From Microcaldota archaeon (GTDB taxonomy: Archaea > Micrarchaeota > Micrarchaeia > Micrarchaeales > CABMGC01), in the NCBI GenBank assembly GCA_028866995.1, contig JAGWHD010000001.1, positions 273,030 to 337,029 of the forward strand: 64,000 bases of DNA, in the 5' to 3' direction. The notes under the pieces were generated by a model. That model was not told where the DNA came from. It ran no database searches and was given only the letters and a program-made list of their open reading frames with translations. The position numbers were made by a program, and so were the translations under genes. Positions 41,730 to 50,559 of this stretch are shown here, one piece after another. Position 1 is the first letter of the stretch; each line of letters begins with the position of its first letter.

Positions 41730-42452
41730 CTACCTCCTCTTCCTCATTATCGAGGCGATTATGTAGGATGCGAAGATTATTATGACCAGTACAGCTGCTA
41801 TCGCGTATATCAGGCCGGTAGAGGATGCTGATCCGCTCTTGATCGTAACGTTCTGCGACTGGTTTGTCTGGTTCGAGGCGATGGTGGTGAATATTGTCTG
41901 GTAGGTGGTCGTCGACGTGCCGTTGCCCGTTCCGTTCACGCTCTGGTTGGGATAGAACGGGACCGTCGTGGAGACCGTGTAGTTGACCATCCTTGACAGC
42001 ACATTGGACCCGTTGTATGACGGGTTGTTGATGGACTCGTTTATCGCTGCAAGGACCGTCTCGTTGACCACGAGGACGTTAACCACCTGGTCGTATGATG
42101 TGGGGTCCCCTCCTGTCGCGTTCAGATCGACCTGGTAGAGCCCCGGCCTGGCACCGAGAGAGACTGTGAAGTTCAGGTACCCGAGGAACGATGGAATCCC
42201 TGATGACGGGGAAAGGGCCGCTGTTACGCCGTACTTGGAGAGCTGCACGCTGTTGCGAATGTTTATCGTGGTGGTGGAGTAGCTGCCGTTTGTCAGTAGC
42301 AGGAAATATCCTATGGATGAGTTGCCCCCTGTCAGGATCACTGCGGTGTAGTTGTTGAGAAGGAGGGAGCTGCTGCCTGAAGGCGATGCTTGGGAATACG
42401 CTACTGATGAGAGCAGAATCGATAGGACCAGCGCAAGATACCGCTTGTACAT
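41730..42452 (-). CDS. Secreted protein with C-terminal membrane anchor
   Basis: A 240-residue protein with a signal peptide (RYLALVLSILLSSVAYSQAS), a beta-rich Ser/Thr/Asn extracellular domain with many sequons, a Thr-rich stalk (GTSTTTYQTIFTTI) and a C-terminal membrane helix (about 213-234) ending MRKRR. This is the common layout of archaeal cell-surface proteins. The first domain may be an Ig- or NPCBM-like sandwich; no function can be assigned. Confidence 0.75.
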   Translation of the reverse strand: MYKRYLALVLSILLSSVAYSQASPSGSSSLLLNNYTAVILTGGNSSIGYFLLLTNGSYSTTTINIRNSVQLSKYGVTAALSPSSGIPSFLGYLNFTVSLGARPGLYQVDLNATGGDPTSYDQVVNVLVVNETVLAAINESINNPSYNGSNVLSRMVNYTVSTTVPFYPNQSVNGTGNGTSTTTYQTIFTTIASNQTNQSQNVTIKSGSASSTGLIYAIAAVLVIIIFASYIIASIMRKRR

Positions 42453-42495
42453 GTAATCTATAGTCTAATCCTAAATCAGTAATATAAGCCTTGCT

Positions 42496-43212
42496 TTACC
42501 TGAAGAAGCCGGGCTTTTTCCTCGGCTCTCCAGTCTCTTCCCCCGTCTTGTTGACGCGTATCCTGACGCGCTCGATGACGCTCACGATGCCGTTGCCTCC
42601 GCACGTCCTGCAGCTCCTTTCGTATATCCTGCCCCTTCCCCTGCACCTGTCGCAGGTGGTTATCGCCTCGAACCTCCCGAAGAAGGAGTTCTGCTGTATC
42701 CTCCTCCTGCCGTTGCCGTTGCATGCGGAGCACTGCACCTGCTTTGAGCCTGGATCGCCGCCAGTGCCCTTGCAAGTGGGGCACTTCTTGTTGCGCTGTA
42801 CGTCGTACTCCCTGTCGAGCCCCTTCTCTATGTCGTCGAACGCGACCGAGAAGTTGACAGTTGTCTGGACCTGCTGCTGTTGCTCGCCGAACATCCCGAA
42901 CGGATCGCCTCCGAAGCCGAAGCCCTCGAAGCCCTGCATGTTCTTGAATATGTCCTCGAAGTTGAAGTTCCTGAATATTTCCTCTTCGGTGTACCTCCTG
43001 CCGAAGCCGGACGGACCATACGCATCGTACTCCTTCCTCTTCTCAGGGTCACTAAGTACTGCGTATGCTTCATTTATCTCACGCATTTTTGCTTCTGCTT
43101 TTGGATCCTTATTGATGTCTGGGTGGTGTTTTAGTACAAGTTTCCTATATGCTTCTCTTATTTGCTCCTGTGTGGCGCTTTTAGATAAGCCTAGGATGTT
43201 ATAATAATCCAT
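42496..43212 (-). CDS. dnaJ: DnaJ (Hsp40), truncated after the zinc domain
   Basis: A 238-residue co-chaperone. The J domain is complete with the HPD motif (LVLKHHPDINKD), followed by a G/F-rich linker (GFEGFGFGGDPFGMFG) and four CxxCxGxG-type zinc repeats (CPTCKGTG, CSACNGNG, CDRCRGRG, CRTCGGNG). Only about 30 residues follow, so most of the C-terminal substrate-binding region of the usual roughly 370-residue DnaJ is absent. A TATA-like GATATAAAG (about 43259-43267) and a strong GGAGGT give it its own start signal 159 bp after dnaK. The first roughly 55 codons are noticeably more AT-rich. Confidence 0.92.
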   Translation of the reverse strand: MDYYNILGLSKSATQEQIREAYRKLVLKHHPDINKDPKAEAKMREINEAYAVLSDPEKRKEYDAYGPSGFGRRYTEEEIFRNFNFEDIFKNMQGFEGFGFGGDPFGMFGEQQQQVQTTVNFSVAFDDIEKGLDREYDVQRNKKCPTCKGTGGDPGSKQVQCSACNGNGRRRIQQNSFFGRFEAITTCDRCRGRGRIYERSCRTCGGNGIVSVIERVRIRVNKTGEETGEPRKKPGFFR

Positions 43213-43371
43213 TTCCTGCTACCTCCAATATTTGCTTTGATACTTCTATCCAGTTATACTTTATATCGCTCTCCCAGAATCTTGTAAGCGCATAGCCATG
43301 AATCTTCGCATAATCTGTCTTTCGTTGATGTTATCACCATTTAAGATCAAACCAGTTTGTTTGTATTTTTC

Positions 43372-45213
43372 TCATGCTGGTCCTGGTTGGGATTCGGGAC
43401 CTTGAGACCCGCTGCCAGTCTCTGGACCAGGGCCCTGTCCTTGCTCATGTCCGGAGCCGGCTCCGGGCTGTCCATAGAGGTTAGATCCTATCTCGCTCAT
43501 GGCCTCGCGCAGCTTTTCCGTCTTCTCCTTGAGCGTGCTGAAGTCCTCCTTCTTGAGGGCTTCGTCGAGCTCCTTCTTCAGGCCAGTGACCTTCTCGGCC
43601 AGCTCCTTCGATATCTTCTCCTTGAACGTTTCTAGGTCCCTATCGGCCTTGTAGGACAGCGACTCTGCCTCGTTCTTCAGTTGCGCATGCTCCAGGTTAG
43701 CCTTGTCCTCTGCAGCGTACTGCTCTGCCTCCTTGATCTTCTTGTCTATCTCGCCCCTGTCCATCTTGTTCGGCGCAACCACCTGCATGGACTGCTCCTT
43801 GCCAGTAGCCTTGTCCTTTGCATGCACGTGGAGTATGCCGTTCGCGTCGATGTCGAACGTGACCTCTATCTGCGGTACGCCCCTTCTTGCAGGAGGCAGG
43901 CCTGTCAGCGAGAAGCTCCCCAGCGGGACGTTGTCCTTGGCCATGGGCCTCTCCCCCTGCAGTATCTTTATTTCTACTGCAGGCTGGTTGTCCTCGGCTG
44001 TCGAGAACGTCTCCTGCTTCTTTATCGGTATGGTGGTGTTCCTTTCTATCAGCTTGGTCATGATGCCTCCAAGCGTCTCTATTCCCAATGACAGCGGCGT
44101 CACGTCGAGAAGCACTATGTCCTTGACCTCTCCTGTAAGCACGCCGGCCTGCACGGCAGCTCCGAACGCTACCGCCTCCATCGGGTCCACTCCCCTCTCT
44201 ATCTTCTTGCCCAGCAGCTGCTCCACGTATCTCTGCACTATGGGCATCCTAGTAGGCCCTCCTACGAGTATCACCTTGTCTATGCCGCTCGGTTCCAGCT
44301 TCGCGTCCTTCAGGGCCTGGATTACCGGCTTAGTGGTCCTGTCGACTATCGGCAGGACTATCTCCTCCAGCTTCGCCCTGGTCAGGGTGTGCGTGAAGTG
44401 CACAGGGGCATTGCCAGCGCCCATCGTCAGGAACGGCAGGTTTATCTCTGTCGATACTGTAGTGGAAAGCTCTATCTTGGCCTTCTCTGCCGCTTCCCTT
44501 AGCCTCTGCATCGCCTGGTTGTCCTTAGAAATGTCTACTCCTGTGTCCTTCTTCGCCTGCTCCTGCAGGTACGCGACTATGGAGTTGTCCATGTCCGTTC
44601 CTCCTAGCTTCGTATCGCCGCTCGTCGACTTGACCTCGAATACTCCCTTCCCGAAGTCCATGATGGTCACGTCGAGGGTTCCGCCGCCGAAGTCGTAGAC
44701 AAGTATCTTCATGTCCTTTCCTGACTTGTCGACCCCGTACGCCAGCGCGGCTGCTGTGGGCTCGTTCACTAGTCGTACAACCTCAAGCCCGGCAATCTCT
44801 CCAGCGTCCTTGGTAGCCTGCCTCTGGTTGTCGTTGAAGTATGCTGGCACTGTTATGACAGCCTTCTTGACCTCCTCCCCAAGGAACGACTCTGCATCCT
44901 TCTTTATCTTCTGCAGCAGTATTGCCGACAGCTCCTGCGGGGTGTAGTCCTTGTCCATTATCTTGTACTTGTAGTCCTCGCCGATGTGCCTCTTGAATGC
45001 GGTGACGGTCCCGTTGGGATTTGCCACTGCCTGCCTCTTAGCCGGCTCCCCGACAAGCCTGTTTCCGTCCTTTGTGAACGCCACGTAGCTCGGGAATGAC
45101 TTTCCGTACTGCGACGTCCCTTCGGCGCTCGGTATCAGTACAGGCCTTCCTCCCTCAAGTACTGCTGCTGCAGAGTTACTGGTGCCAAGATCGATGCCTA
45201 CGATTTTTGCCAT
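43372..45213 (-). CDS. dnaK: Chaperone DnaK (Hsp70)
   Basis: A 613-residue Hsp70. ATPase domain: [48 protein letters not shown] and [20 protein letters not shown]. Substrate domain: [37 protein letters not shown] helical lid and a Gly/Pro/Gln-rich tail ending ESQPGPA follow. In archaea hsp70 is patchy and of bacterial origin by transfer; here it comes with grpE and dnaJ in one cluster. It starts 10 bp after grpE. Confidence 0.97.
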   Translation of the reverse strand: MAKIVGIDLGTSNSAAAVLEGGRPVLIPSAEGTSQYGKSFPSYVAFTKDGNRLVGEPAKRQAVANPNGTVTAFKRHIGEDYKYKIMDKDYTPQELSAILLQKIKKDAESFLGEEVKKAVITVPAYFNDNQRQATKDAGEIAGLEVVRLVNEPTAAALAYGVDKSGKDMKILVYDFGGGTLDVTIMDFGKGVFEVKSTSGDTKLGGTDMDNSIVAYLQEQAKKDTGVDISKDNQAMQRLREAAEKAKIELSTTVSTEINLPFLTMGAGNAPVHFTHTLTRAKLEEIVLPIVDRTTKPVIQALKDAKLEPSGIDKVILVGGPTRMPIVQRYVEQLLGKKIERGVDPMEAVAFGAAVQAGVLTGEVKDIVLLDVTPLSLGIETLGGIMTKLIERNTTIPIKKQETFSTAEDNQPAVEIKILQGERPMAKDNVPLGSFSLTGLPPARRGVPQIEVTFDIDANGILHVHAKDKATGKEQSMQVVAPNKMDRGEIDKKIKEAEQYAAEDKANLEHAQLKNEAESLSYKADRDLETFKEKISKELAEKVTGLKKELDEALKKEDFSTLKEKTEKLREAMSEIGSNLYGQPGAGSGHEQGQGPGPETGSGSQGPESQPGPA

Positions 45214-45223
45214 ATTCTATCAC

Positions 45224-45766
45224 CTATTGTTTTTCCTCTTTCTCTTTCGCCGCGTCCTTTGATACTATCACAGACGCAGGCCTGAGCATGATTTCGTTGA
45301 GCATGTATCCCTTCCTTATTACCTCTATTATGGTGCCTTCGGACTTTTCGCTCTCCTTTGCAAGCATTATCTCGTGCCTGTACGGGTCGAACCTGCCGTT
45401 GGACTCTATCTCCTTGAGCCCCAGAGACTTCAACGCGTCCATGAAGTTGGAGAATATCAGGGCAATGCCCTTGGAATTCTCGTCGCCCTTCATGGATTCC
45501 ATCGCGAGCTCGAACTCGTCCAGCGTCGGAAGCAGTTTTGCTATTGCCTCTGCCTTTCCTATGCTCCTGGCGCTCTCCGATTCCTTCGCAACTCTTTTCT
45601 TGTAGTTGTCGAACTCTGCAGCAAGCCTCAGCAGCCTGTCCTTCACCTCTGCTATGCCCTCCTTATCCTCGCTATTCTTGCCGCCCCTCTGCTCGCTCTC
45701 CTTTTCGGGCTTCCCTGCCTCATCATTCTCCTTCTTGCTACTGCCTTCTTCCTTTCCTTCTTCCAT
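45224..45766 (-). CDS. grpE: GrpE nucleotide exchange factor
   Basis: A 180-residue protein that opens the DnaK nucleotide cleft. A long acidic N-terminal tail and coiled coil (LRLAAEFDNYKKRVAKESES, then LPTLDEFELAME) are followed by the beta-wing domain (NGRFDPYRHEIMLAKES, VIRKGYMLNEIMLRPASVIV). The frame extends to 45790, but the ATG at 45766 with AAGGTAA upstream is preferred. It overlaps the upstream regulator gene by about 29 bp and precedes dnaK by 10 bp. Confidence 0.93.
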   Translation of the reverse strand: MEEGKEEGSSKKENDEAGKPEKESEQRGGKNSEDKEGIAEVKDRLLRLAAEFDNYKKRVAKESESARSIGKAEAIAKLLPTLDEFELAMESMKGDENSKGIALIFSNFMDALKSLGLKEIESNGRFDPYRHEIMLAKESEKSEGTIIEVIRKGYMLNEIMLRPASVIVSKDAAKEKEEKQ

Positions 45767-46166
45767 AAGCGTTACCTTCGAAAAGCGCATCCATCTTCTG
45801 CGCGAACTCCAGGAGTCTTATGAACTCCCTGTCCATGTCCGCCTGCAGCTCAGCGATCGTGCCGGCCATGTCCTCGGATCTGAGGTAGTACCTCCTGCCT
45901 CTCCTGACTACGAGGCCCGAGCATATGAACCTGTTGAGGTGGTATATCACAGTGCTCCTCGGGACGTCGAGCTTCTCGTTCAGGAGCTTGCTCGTTACTC
46001 CAGATCCCTTTATGCTCCTCTCCACTATCTCCTTGAATATGTCAGGCTCAACCTCGCCCTTGCTGTTGAAGTCGAAGACCTGCATGAACCACTGGAGCAG
46101 CGCGTCGGGATTCTCCTTCCCCGGCCTGTTGACCTGGCGTATCACTATCTTCTCTTCAGTGGCCAT
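45738..46166 (-). CDS. Winged-helix regulator heading the grpE-dnaK cluster
   Basis: A 142-residue protein with a helical N-terminal part, a winged helix (SGVTSKLLNEKLDVPRSTVI, YHLNRFICSGLVVRRGRRYY) of ArsR/DUF-type, and a C-terminal helix (LQADMDREFIRLLEFAQKMD). Its ATG lies about 29 bases after a TATA (46191-46200), so the mRNA is leaderless, and it overlaps grpE. As first gene of the heat-shock operon it is a good candidate for an autoregulator of that operon; this is inference. A perfect inverted repeat lies just upstream (46206-46232). Confidence 0.8.
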   Translation of the reverse strand: MATEEKIVIRQVNRPGKENPDALLQWFMQVFDFNSKGEVEPDIFKEIVERSIKGSGVTSKLLNEKLDVPRSTVIYHLNRFICSGLVVRRGRRYYLRSEDMAGTIAELQADMDREFIRLLEFAQKMDALFEGNAYGRRKGRRQ

Positions 46167-46190
46167 ATTCCAAGAATATGTACTAAGAGA

Positions 46191-46200
46191 TATATAAATC
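46191..46200 (-). promoter_or_regulatory. TATA box of the heat-shock operon
   Basis: Minus-strand GATTTATATA lies about 29 bases upstream of the leaderless ATG at 46166. Confidence 0.55.
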
Positions 46201-46205
46201 TTTGC

Positions 46206-46232
46206 TTATTTTCAATAAAAAGTTGAAAATAA
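46206..46232. promoter_or_regulatory. Perfect 10-bp inverted repeat, candidate operator
   Basis: TTATTTTCAA and TTGAAAATAA are separated by seven bases. The repeat starts six bases upstream of the TATA box of the regulator-grpE operon, over or next to the expected BRE, and 34 bases from the TATA of the divergent gene at 46305. Position and symmetry suit a dimeric winged-helix protein. It is unlikely to be a terminator, as no gene ends here. Confidence 0.5.
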
Positions 46233-46265
46233 CAATGATTTGTGGTGAAATTGTCCTCGTCTCAA

Positions 46266-46279
46266 GTTTATATATTTTT
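46266..46279 (+). promoter_or_regulatory. TATA box for the ThyX-like gene
   Basis: GTTTATATATTTTT lies about 32 bases before the ATG at 46305. Confidence 0.5.
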
Positions 46280-46304
46280 AGTGGGAGATATCTCCGTGTT
46301 TTCA

Positions 46305-47939
46305 ATGGGGGCTGAAACGTTTCCTGTAGACCTTACTGAGAAAGAGAGGGAGCTTGCGAGCCCCTTCTTCACCAACGTCGACAGGAACATATTCGGGCTG
46401 ATTAACCTGCCCGAGGTAATCAAGGGCACGCTCTTCTCAAGGTACAGCAGGTCTGACAAGAGCGCCAGGAAGCTGCTGCTTGACGAGTTCATGCCGAACA
46501 AGGACGTTGCTGATGTGATCCAGACGAACATGCCCGGCAAGGGACTTGATTCGATAGTCGCTACGCAGAAGGCGGAGGACTTCTACCAGAGGGTGCTGGT
46601 GGGATACGGCGACGACTCGGTAGCGGAGCTTGCTGGGGCCCATGTCGCGTGCGAGAACATATCCAGCCTTGCAGGCGACCTTCTGACCGATTCGAGGATA
46701 GGCCTGTCGTATCTGGAGAAGTCCGCAAGGTACATGCCATTCGACAAGAAGGTGAACGGCATGTACATGTGGTACAGGGACCCGAAGATAATGGATTCAA
46801 AGTTCGCGGAGCCGTATTCAAGCACGATGGATAAGATATTCGATCTGTACGGCAAGTGGATACCGGTTCTCATATCGTACATAAAGGAGGCGAACCCAAA
46901 AACGGATGACACTACGGATAGGGCCTACGAGAGCGCCACAAGGGCCAAGGCCCTTGACGTATTGAAGAACATGCTTCCTGCAGGCAGGCTCACTAACGTG
47001 GGCCTTTTCGGCAATGGAAGGGCCTATGAGTACCTGCTCACGAAGCTCTACTCTTCAGGTATCGCTGAGGGCGTCGACATCGCCAACAGACTCCATGAGG
47101 AGCTAAGGAAGATGATGCCTGCGTTCGTGAAGAGGTCGCAGCTCTCGGAATACATAGTGGGAACGAAGGAGGGCATGGCGAAGTTCGCGGAGCAGAACAT
47201 AGGCGCGGTTACCACGGAGAGGATAGACAGCGCATACACGAAGCTCGTGGACTATGACAAGGACGGAGAAGCTAAGGTGCTTGCTGCGATGCTGTACCCT
47301 TACTCGAACCTGCCGCTCGGAAAGCTCAGGGAAGTAGTCAACAACATGGGAACGGATAAGAGGAAGGAGCTGGTTGGGGCGTACCTTTCAAAGAGGAGAA
47401 ACAGGAGGGACAAGCCCGGAAGGGCGCTAGAGAATTCATACTATACCTTCGAGATGTGCGTGCAGTACGGCATGTTCAGGGATTTCCACAGGCACAGGCA
47501 GCTCAGCATCGAGAAGCAGATGCTGACCACGAGGCTTGGCTACGAGGTGCCTAGGGAGCTGGAGTTCGTCGGCCTCACCCAGGACTACAGGGCGTTGTTC
47601 GACGAGATAGCAGAGGTGCACCAGAAGATGGAGAAGGAGATGCCCATAGAGGCTCAGTACATAGTGCCGAGGGGCTTCAGGATGCTGTGGTACATGAAGA
47701 TGAATTTGAGAGAGGTATACCACATAACTGAGCTTAGGTCTACGAAGCAGGGGCATCCAGACTACAGGAAGGTCGCGCAGGACATGAGGAACCTGGTCAA
47801 CGACGTGCATCCCGCATTGGCCGAGTACATGCAGGTTGACATGAACGAGTACGCGCTGCCAAGGATAGACAGCGAGAAGAGGATAGACAAGAAGCTGGCT
47901 GAGATGGACAGGAAGGCCCAGGATGGAACTTCAAAGTAA
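46305..47939 (+). CDS. Tandem ThyX-like (flavin-dependent thymidylate synthase family) protein
   Basis: A 544-residue protein, about twice the length of ThyX, in which two halves resemble the ThyX fold. The C-terminal half has MFRDFHRHRQLSIEKQ (RHR near residues 395-397), close to the ThyX RHRxxS motif. The N-terminal half has GDDSVAELAGAHVACENIS and then TDSRIGLSYLEKSARYM, where the RHR is missing. The start at 46305 follows a TATA; the open frame from 46242 is upstream of the transcription start. It is followed by dCTP deaminase family genes. Real activity as thymidylate synthase is uncertain because motif residues differ and a ThyA-like gene is nearby. Confidence 0.78.
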   Translation: MGAETFPVDLTEKERELASPFFTNVDRNIFGLINLPEVIKGTLFSRYSRSDKSARKLLLDEFMPNKDVADVIQTNMPGKGLDSIVATQKAEDFYQRVLVGYGDDSVAELAGAHVACENISSLAGDLLTDSRIGLSYLEKSARYMPFDKKVNGMYMWYRDPKIMDSKFAEPYSSTMDKIFDLYGKWIPVLISYIKEANPKTDDTTDRAYESATRAKALDVLKNMLPAGRLTNVGLFGNGRAYEYLLTKLYSSGIAEGVDIANRLHEELRKMMPAFVKRSQLSEYIVGTKEGMAKFAEQNIGAVTTERIDSAYTKLVDYDKDGEAKVLAAMLYPYSNLPLGKLREVVNNMGTDKRKELVGAYLSKRRNRRDKPGRALENSYYTFEMCVQYGMFRDFHRHRQLSIEKQMLTTRLGYEVPRELEFVGLTQDYRALFDEIAEVHQKMEKEMPIEAQYIVPRGFRMLWYMKMNLREVYHITELRSTKQGHPDYRKVAQDMRNLVNDVHPALAEYMQVDMNEYALPRIDSEKRIDKKLAEMDRKAQDGTSK

Positions 47940-47957
47940 CGATTATCGGTGTTTGAT

Positions 47958-48533
47958 ATGATACTGTCTGCGAAGAAGATACTGGAACTGAATGCGAAGT
48001 ACAAGCTGGTGGAGAACCTGTCTGAAAGGGAGCTGAGCAATCCGGAAGGTGTGGGACTTGACTTCAGGCTGGGAGAGGTCTTCACCATAGAGGGGGAAGG
48101 ATATCTTGGCGAAAAGGACAGGAAGACTCCGGATGCGAAGAAGATTGCGGACATAAAGAACGGCGACAAGAGCGTCACGGTAAAGCCCGGGGAGTTCGTA
48201 CTCGTCAAGACCATGGAGAAGGTGAATCTTCCGTCTGAGAAGATAATTGTCGAGGAAGGCTCCGAACCGAGGTTCCTGATAGCTGACGCGCATCCAAGGA
48301 GCACGCTCCAGAGATGCGGAATCTATTTCAGGGGCACGAAGACGGATCCGGGATACAGCGGTGAGCTCACCTTCGGGCTTGCTAACCTTGGAAAATCAGA
48401 TTTCAGGATAGACCTCGGAGCGAGGTTCGTCAACATAATATTCGCGCAGGTGATAGGGGACCTGTCAAGGGTCTATGAAGGGCAGTGGCAGGGAGGAAGG
48501 GTCGCCGCTACCAAGACTGAGAGGCAGAACTGA
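47958..48533 (+). CDS. dCTP deaminase/dUTPase family protein, divergent copy
   Basis: A 191-residue protein of the trimeric Dcd/Dut fold: VGLDFRLGEVFTI, PGEFVLVKTMEKVNLPSEKI, DAHPRSTLQRCGIYFRGTKT and DPGYSGELTFGLANLG. It is more diverged than the classical enzyme encoded next to it: ADAHPRSTLQRCGIY replaces IDGRSSLGRLGIGV. It may be a dUTPase or a structural relative. The ATG at 47958 has GGTG (47948-47951); a GTG at 47949 is the alternative. It starts 18 bp after the ThyX-like gene and converges on dcd. Confidence 0.82.
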   Translation: MILSAKKILELNAKYKLVENLSERELSNPEGVGLDFRLGEVFTIEGEGYLGEKDRKTPDAKKIADIKNGDKSVTVKPGEFVLVKTMEKVNLPSEKIIVEEGSEPRFLIADAHPRSTLQRCGIYFRGTKTDPGYSGELTFGLANLGKSDFRIDLGARFVNIIFAQVIGDLSRVYEGQWQGGRVAATKTERQN

Positions 48534-48534
48534 C

Positions 48535-49092
48535 TTACTTCCTGAACTCCTGGCCTATCTTGGACGTCTGCGGCAGCTTTGTGCCGTAGTACTTGCCACG
48601 GTACGCCTTCTCAGCGGGAGATGACAGTGTTTCGAATATGAGGCAGCAGAAGCGCATTCCCGGATTGAGCGATATCGGTAGCTTCCCTATGTTGCTTATC
48701 TCAAGCGTGAGCCTTCCTTTGTATCCTGGGTCCACGTGCCCTGCGGTTGAATGCACCCCTATTCCCAGCCTTCCGAGGCTTGACCTTCCGTCTATGTGCG
48801 CCATCAGGTCGTTTGGCAGCTCCACGCTCTCCTTGGTTATGCCCAGCACGAACTCGTCAGGATGAAGGATGAACCCCTTGCCGTTCTTGACCTGCACGGT
48901 TTCTGTGTCAGGCTCGTAGTTCTCCTCCGCAAGGTCGACGTGCGACTTGTGCGTTATCTTGAATATCTTGAATGTGTCCCCAAGCCTAAGGTCGACCCCT
49001 ATCGTCTTGAGCTGCTCCTTGACGTTGCAAGGAGTTATCTTTATCCTGCCCTCCTTCATGTATCTGTGTATGTCCCTGTCTGACAATATCAT
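48535..49092 (-). CDS. dcd: dCTP deaminase
   Basis: A 185-residue enzyme converting dCTP to dUTP (possibly also dUTP to dUMP, as in the bifunctional archaeal form). The signature is complete: MAHIDGRSSLGRLGIGVHST, then AGHVDPGYKGRLTLEISN with the catalytic Glu, and GMRFCCLIFE. Start MILSDRDIHRYMKEG is typical. It lies one base from the end of the convergent paralogue at 47958-48533. Supplies dUMP for thymidylate synthesis. Confidence 0.93.
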   Translation of the reverse strand: MILSDRDIHRYMKEGRIKITPCNVKEQLKTIGVDLRLGDTFKIFKITHKSHVDLAEENYEPDTETVQVKNGKGFILHPDEFVLGITKESVELPNDLMAHIDGRSSLGRLGIGVHSTAGHVDPGYKGRLTLEISNIGKLPISLNPGMRFCCLIFETLSSPAEKAYRGKYYGTKLPQTSKIGQEFRK

Positions 49093-49132
49093 AATTACCC
49101 CAATATATTCTCCATTACATCTTTAAATTACT

Positions 49133-50473
49133 TTACTGGCCGAGTTCAGGATAGAGCGGGAACTTATTGCACAGCTCCAGGACCTCCGACCTGAGCGCGA
49201 TGAGCTTCTGGTTCTTGGCCGTCTCCTCCCTGAACCTGGCTATGTATGCATGCCTCTCCTCCTTGCTTTCAGGAAGCGAGTACTGCTTCACCTCGTTGCA
49301 CGCATCCGCTATTATCCTGGCTATCAGGCTCATCTCCTGCTCCTTCATGCCCCTGGTGGTGAGCGCTGGCGTCCCCAGCCTTACCCCGCTTGGGTAGAAT
49401 GGCGACGACTGCTCGTTGGGAACCGTGTTCTTGTTGACGGTTATGCCTGCCACCTCGAGAGCGTACTCTGCGAATGCCCCTTTGCCCTTGCCCATAGGCG
49501 TGAGGTCGATGAGCATCAGGTGGTTGACTGTGCCGTCAGTCGCTATCTTCATGCCGTTCGCCATGAGGCCGCTTGCCAGCGCCTTCGCGTTCCTGACTAT
49601 CTGCTGGCCGTACTCCTTGAATTCCTGGGACGACGCTTCAAGAAGCGATGTAGCTATCCCGGCTATCACGTTCTCGTGCGGGCCTCCCTGCATCCCTGGA
49701 AATACTGTCTTGTTTATCCTCTCCGCGAGCTCCGGGTCCTTCTTGAGGCCTTTGTCAGTCACCATTATCAGCGCGCCCCTTGGGCCTCTCATTGTCTTGT
49801 GGGTTGTGGTGGTGATGATGTGGGCGTAATCCCTCGGGCTCTCGTGCGCCCCAGCTACCACAAGCCCTGCAATGTGGGATATGTCTGCAGCAAGGTATGC
49901 GCCCACGCTGTCAGCTATCTCTGCGAACTCCTTGAAAGGGACCTCACGGCTGTAAGCGGTGTAGCCTACCCATATCAGCTTCGGCTTGTTCTCCTGCGCG
50001 AGCTTCCTCGCCTCTTCTATGTCTATGTATCCGTCAGGCTTGACATGGTAGGGCACTGACCTGAATATCTGGCCCGTGATGCTTGTCTTGAACCCGTGCG
50101 TCAGGTGGCCGCCATCGGGCAGGTTAAGCCCCATTATAGCGTCTCCGGGCTTGCATACGGTCAGGTACACAGCAAGGTTTGCCGGTGATCCGGAGAGCGC
50201 CTGGACGTTTGCATGCGGCACGCCGAACAGCTGCTTCGCCCTGTCTATCGCCGTCTGCTCGATTATGTCTATGATCTGGTTGCCGCCGTAGTACCTGTGC
50301 GCAGGATAGCCTTCCGAGTACTTGTTTGTGAGCACGGACCCCATCGATTCCATGACTGCGAGGCTGGTGAAGTTCTCCGATGGTATCATCTCCAGGCCCT
50401 CCCTCTGGCGCTTGAGCTCCATCTTCAGTGCCTCGTATATCTTAGGATCTATAGAGCTCAGGTTTTGTGCCAT
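49133..50473 (-). CDS. glyA: Serine hydroxymethyltransferase
   Basis: A 446-residue PLP enzyme making glycine and methylene-tetrahydrofolate (or a pterin analogue) from serine. Seen are MIPSENFTSLAVMESMGSVL, TNKYSEGYPAHRYYGGN, DISHIAGLVVAG, the PLP-lysine motif TTTTHKTMRGPRGA and GVRLGTPALTTRGM. Length is normal. Located between dcd and the ThyA-like gene, it would supply the one-carbon unit for dTMP synthesis. Confidence 0.97.
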   Translation of the reverse strand: MAQNLSSIDPKIYEALKMELKRQREGLEMIPSENFTSLAVMESMGSVLTNKYSEGYPAHRYYGGNQIIDIIEQTAIDRAKQLFGVPHANVQALSGSPANLAVYLTVCKPGDAIMGLNLPDGGHLTHGFKTSITGQIFRSVPYHVKPDGYIDIEEARKLAQENKPKLIWVGYTAYSREVPFKEFAEIADSVGAYLAADISHIAGLVVAGAHESPRDYAHIITTTTHKTMRGPRGALIMVTDKGLKKDPELAERINKTVFPGMQGGPHENVIAGIATSLLEASSQEFKEYGQQIVRNAKALASGLMANGMKIATDGTVNHLMLIDLTPMGKGKGAFAEYALEVAGITVNKNTVPNEQSSPFYPSGVRLGTPALTTRGMKEQEMSLIARIIADACNEVKQYSLPESKEERHAYIARFREETAKNQKLIALRSEVLELCNKFPLYPELGQ

Positions 50474-50559
50474 AAGTACCCCGAAAACATATGCTGAATG
50501 AAAGGTTAATAACCTTCATTTGCATAGAGAGCTGGGGCATCTCTCTTATCGTGGTTCTC

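Noticed and set aside
46206..46232. Inverted repeat as a transcription terminator
   Set aside because: Both flanking genes start here and point away from it; no transcript ends at this site.
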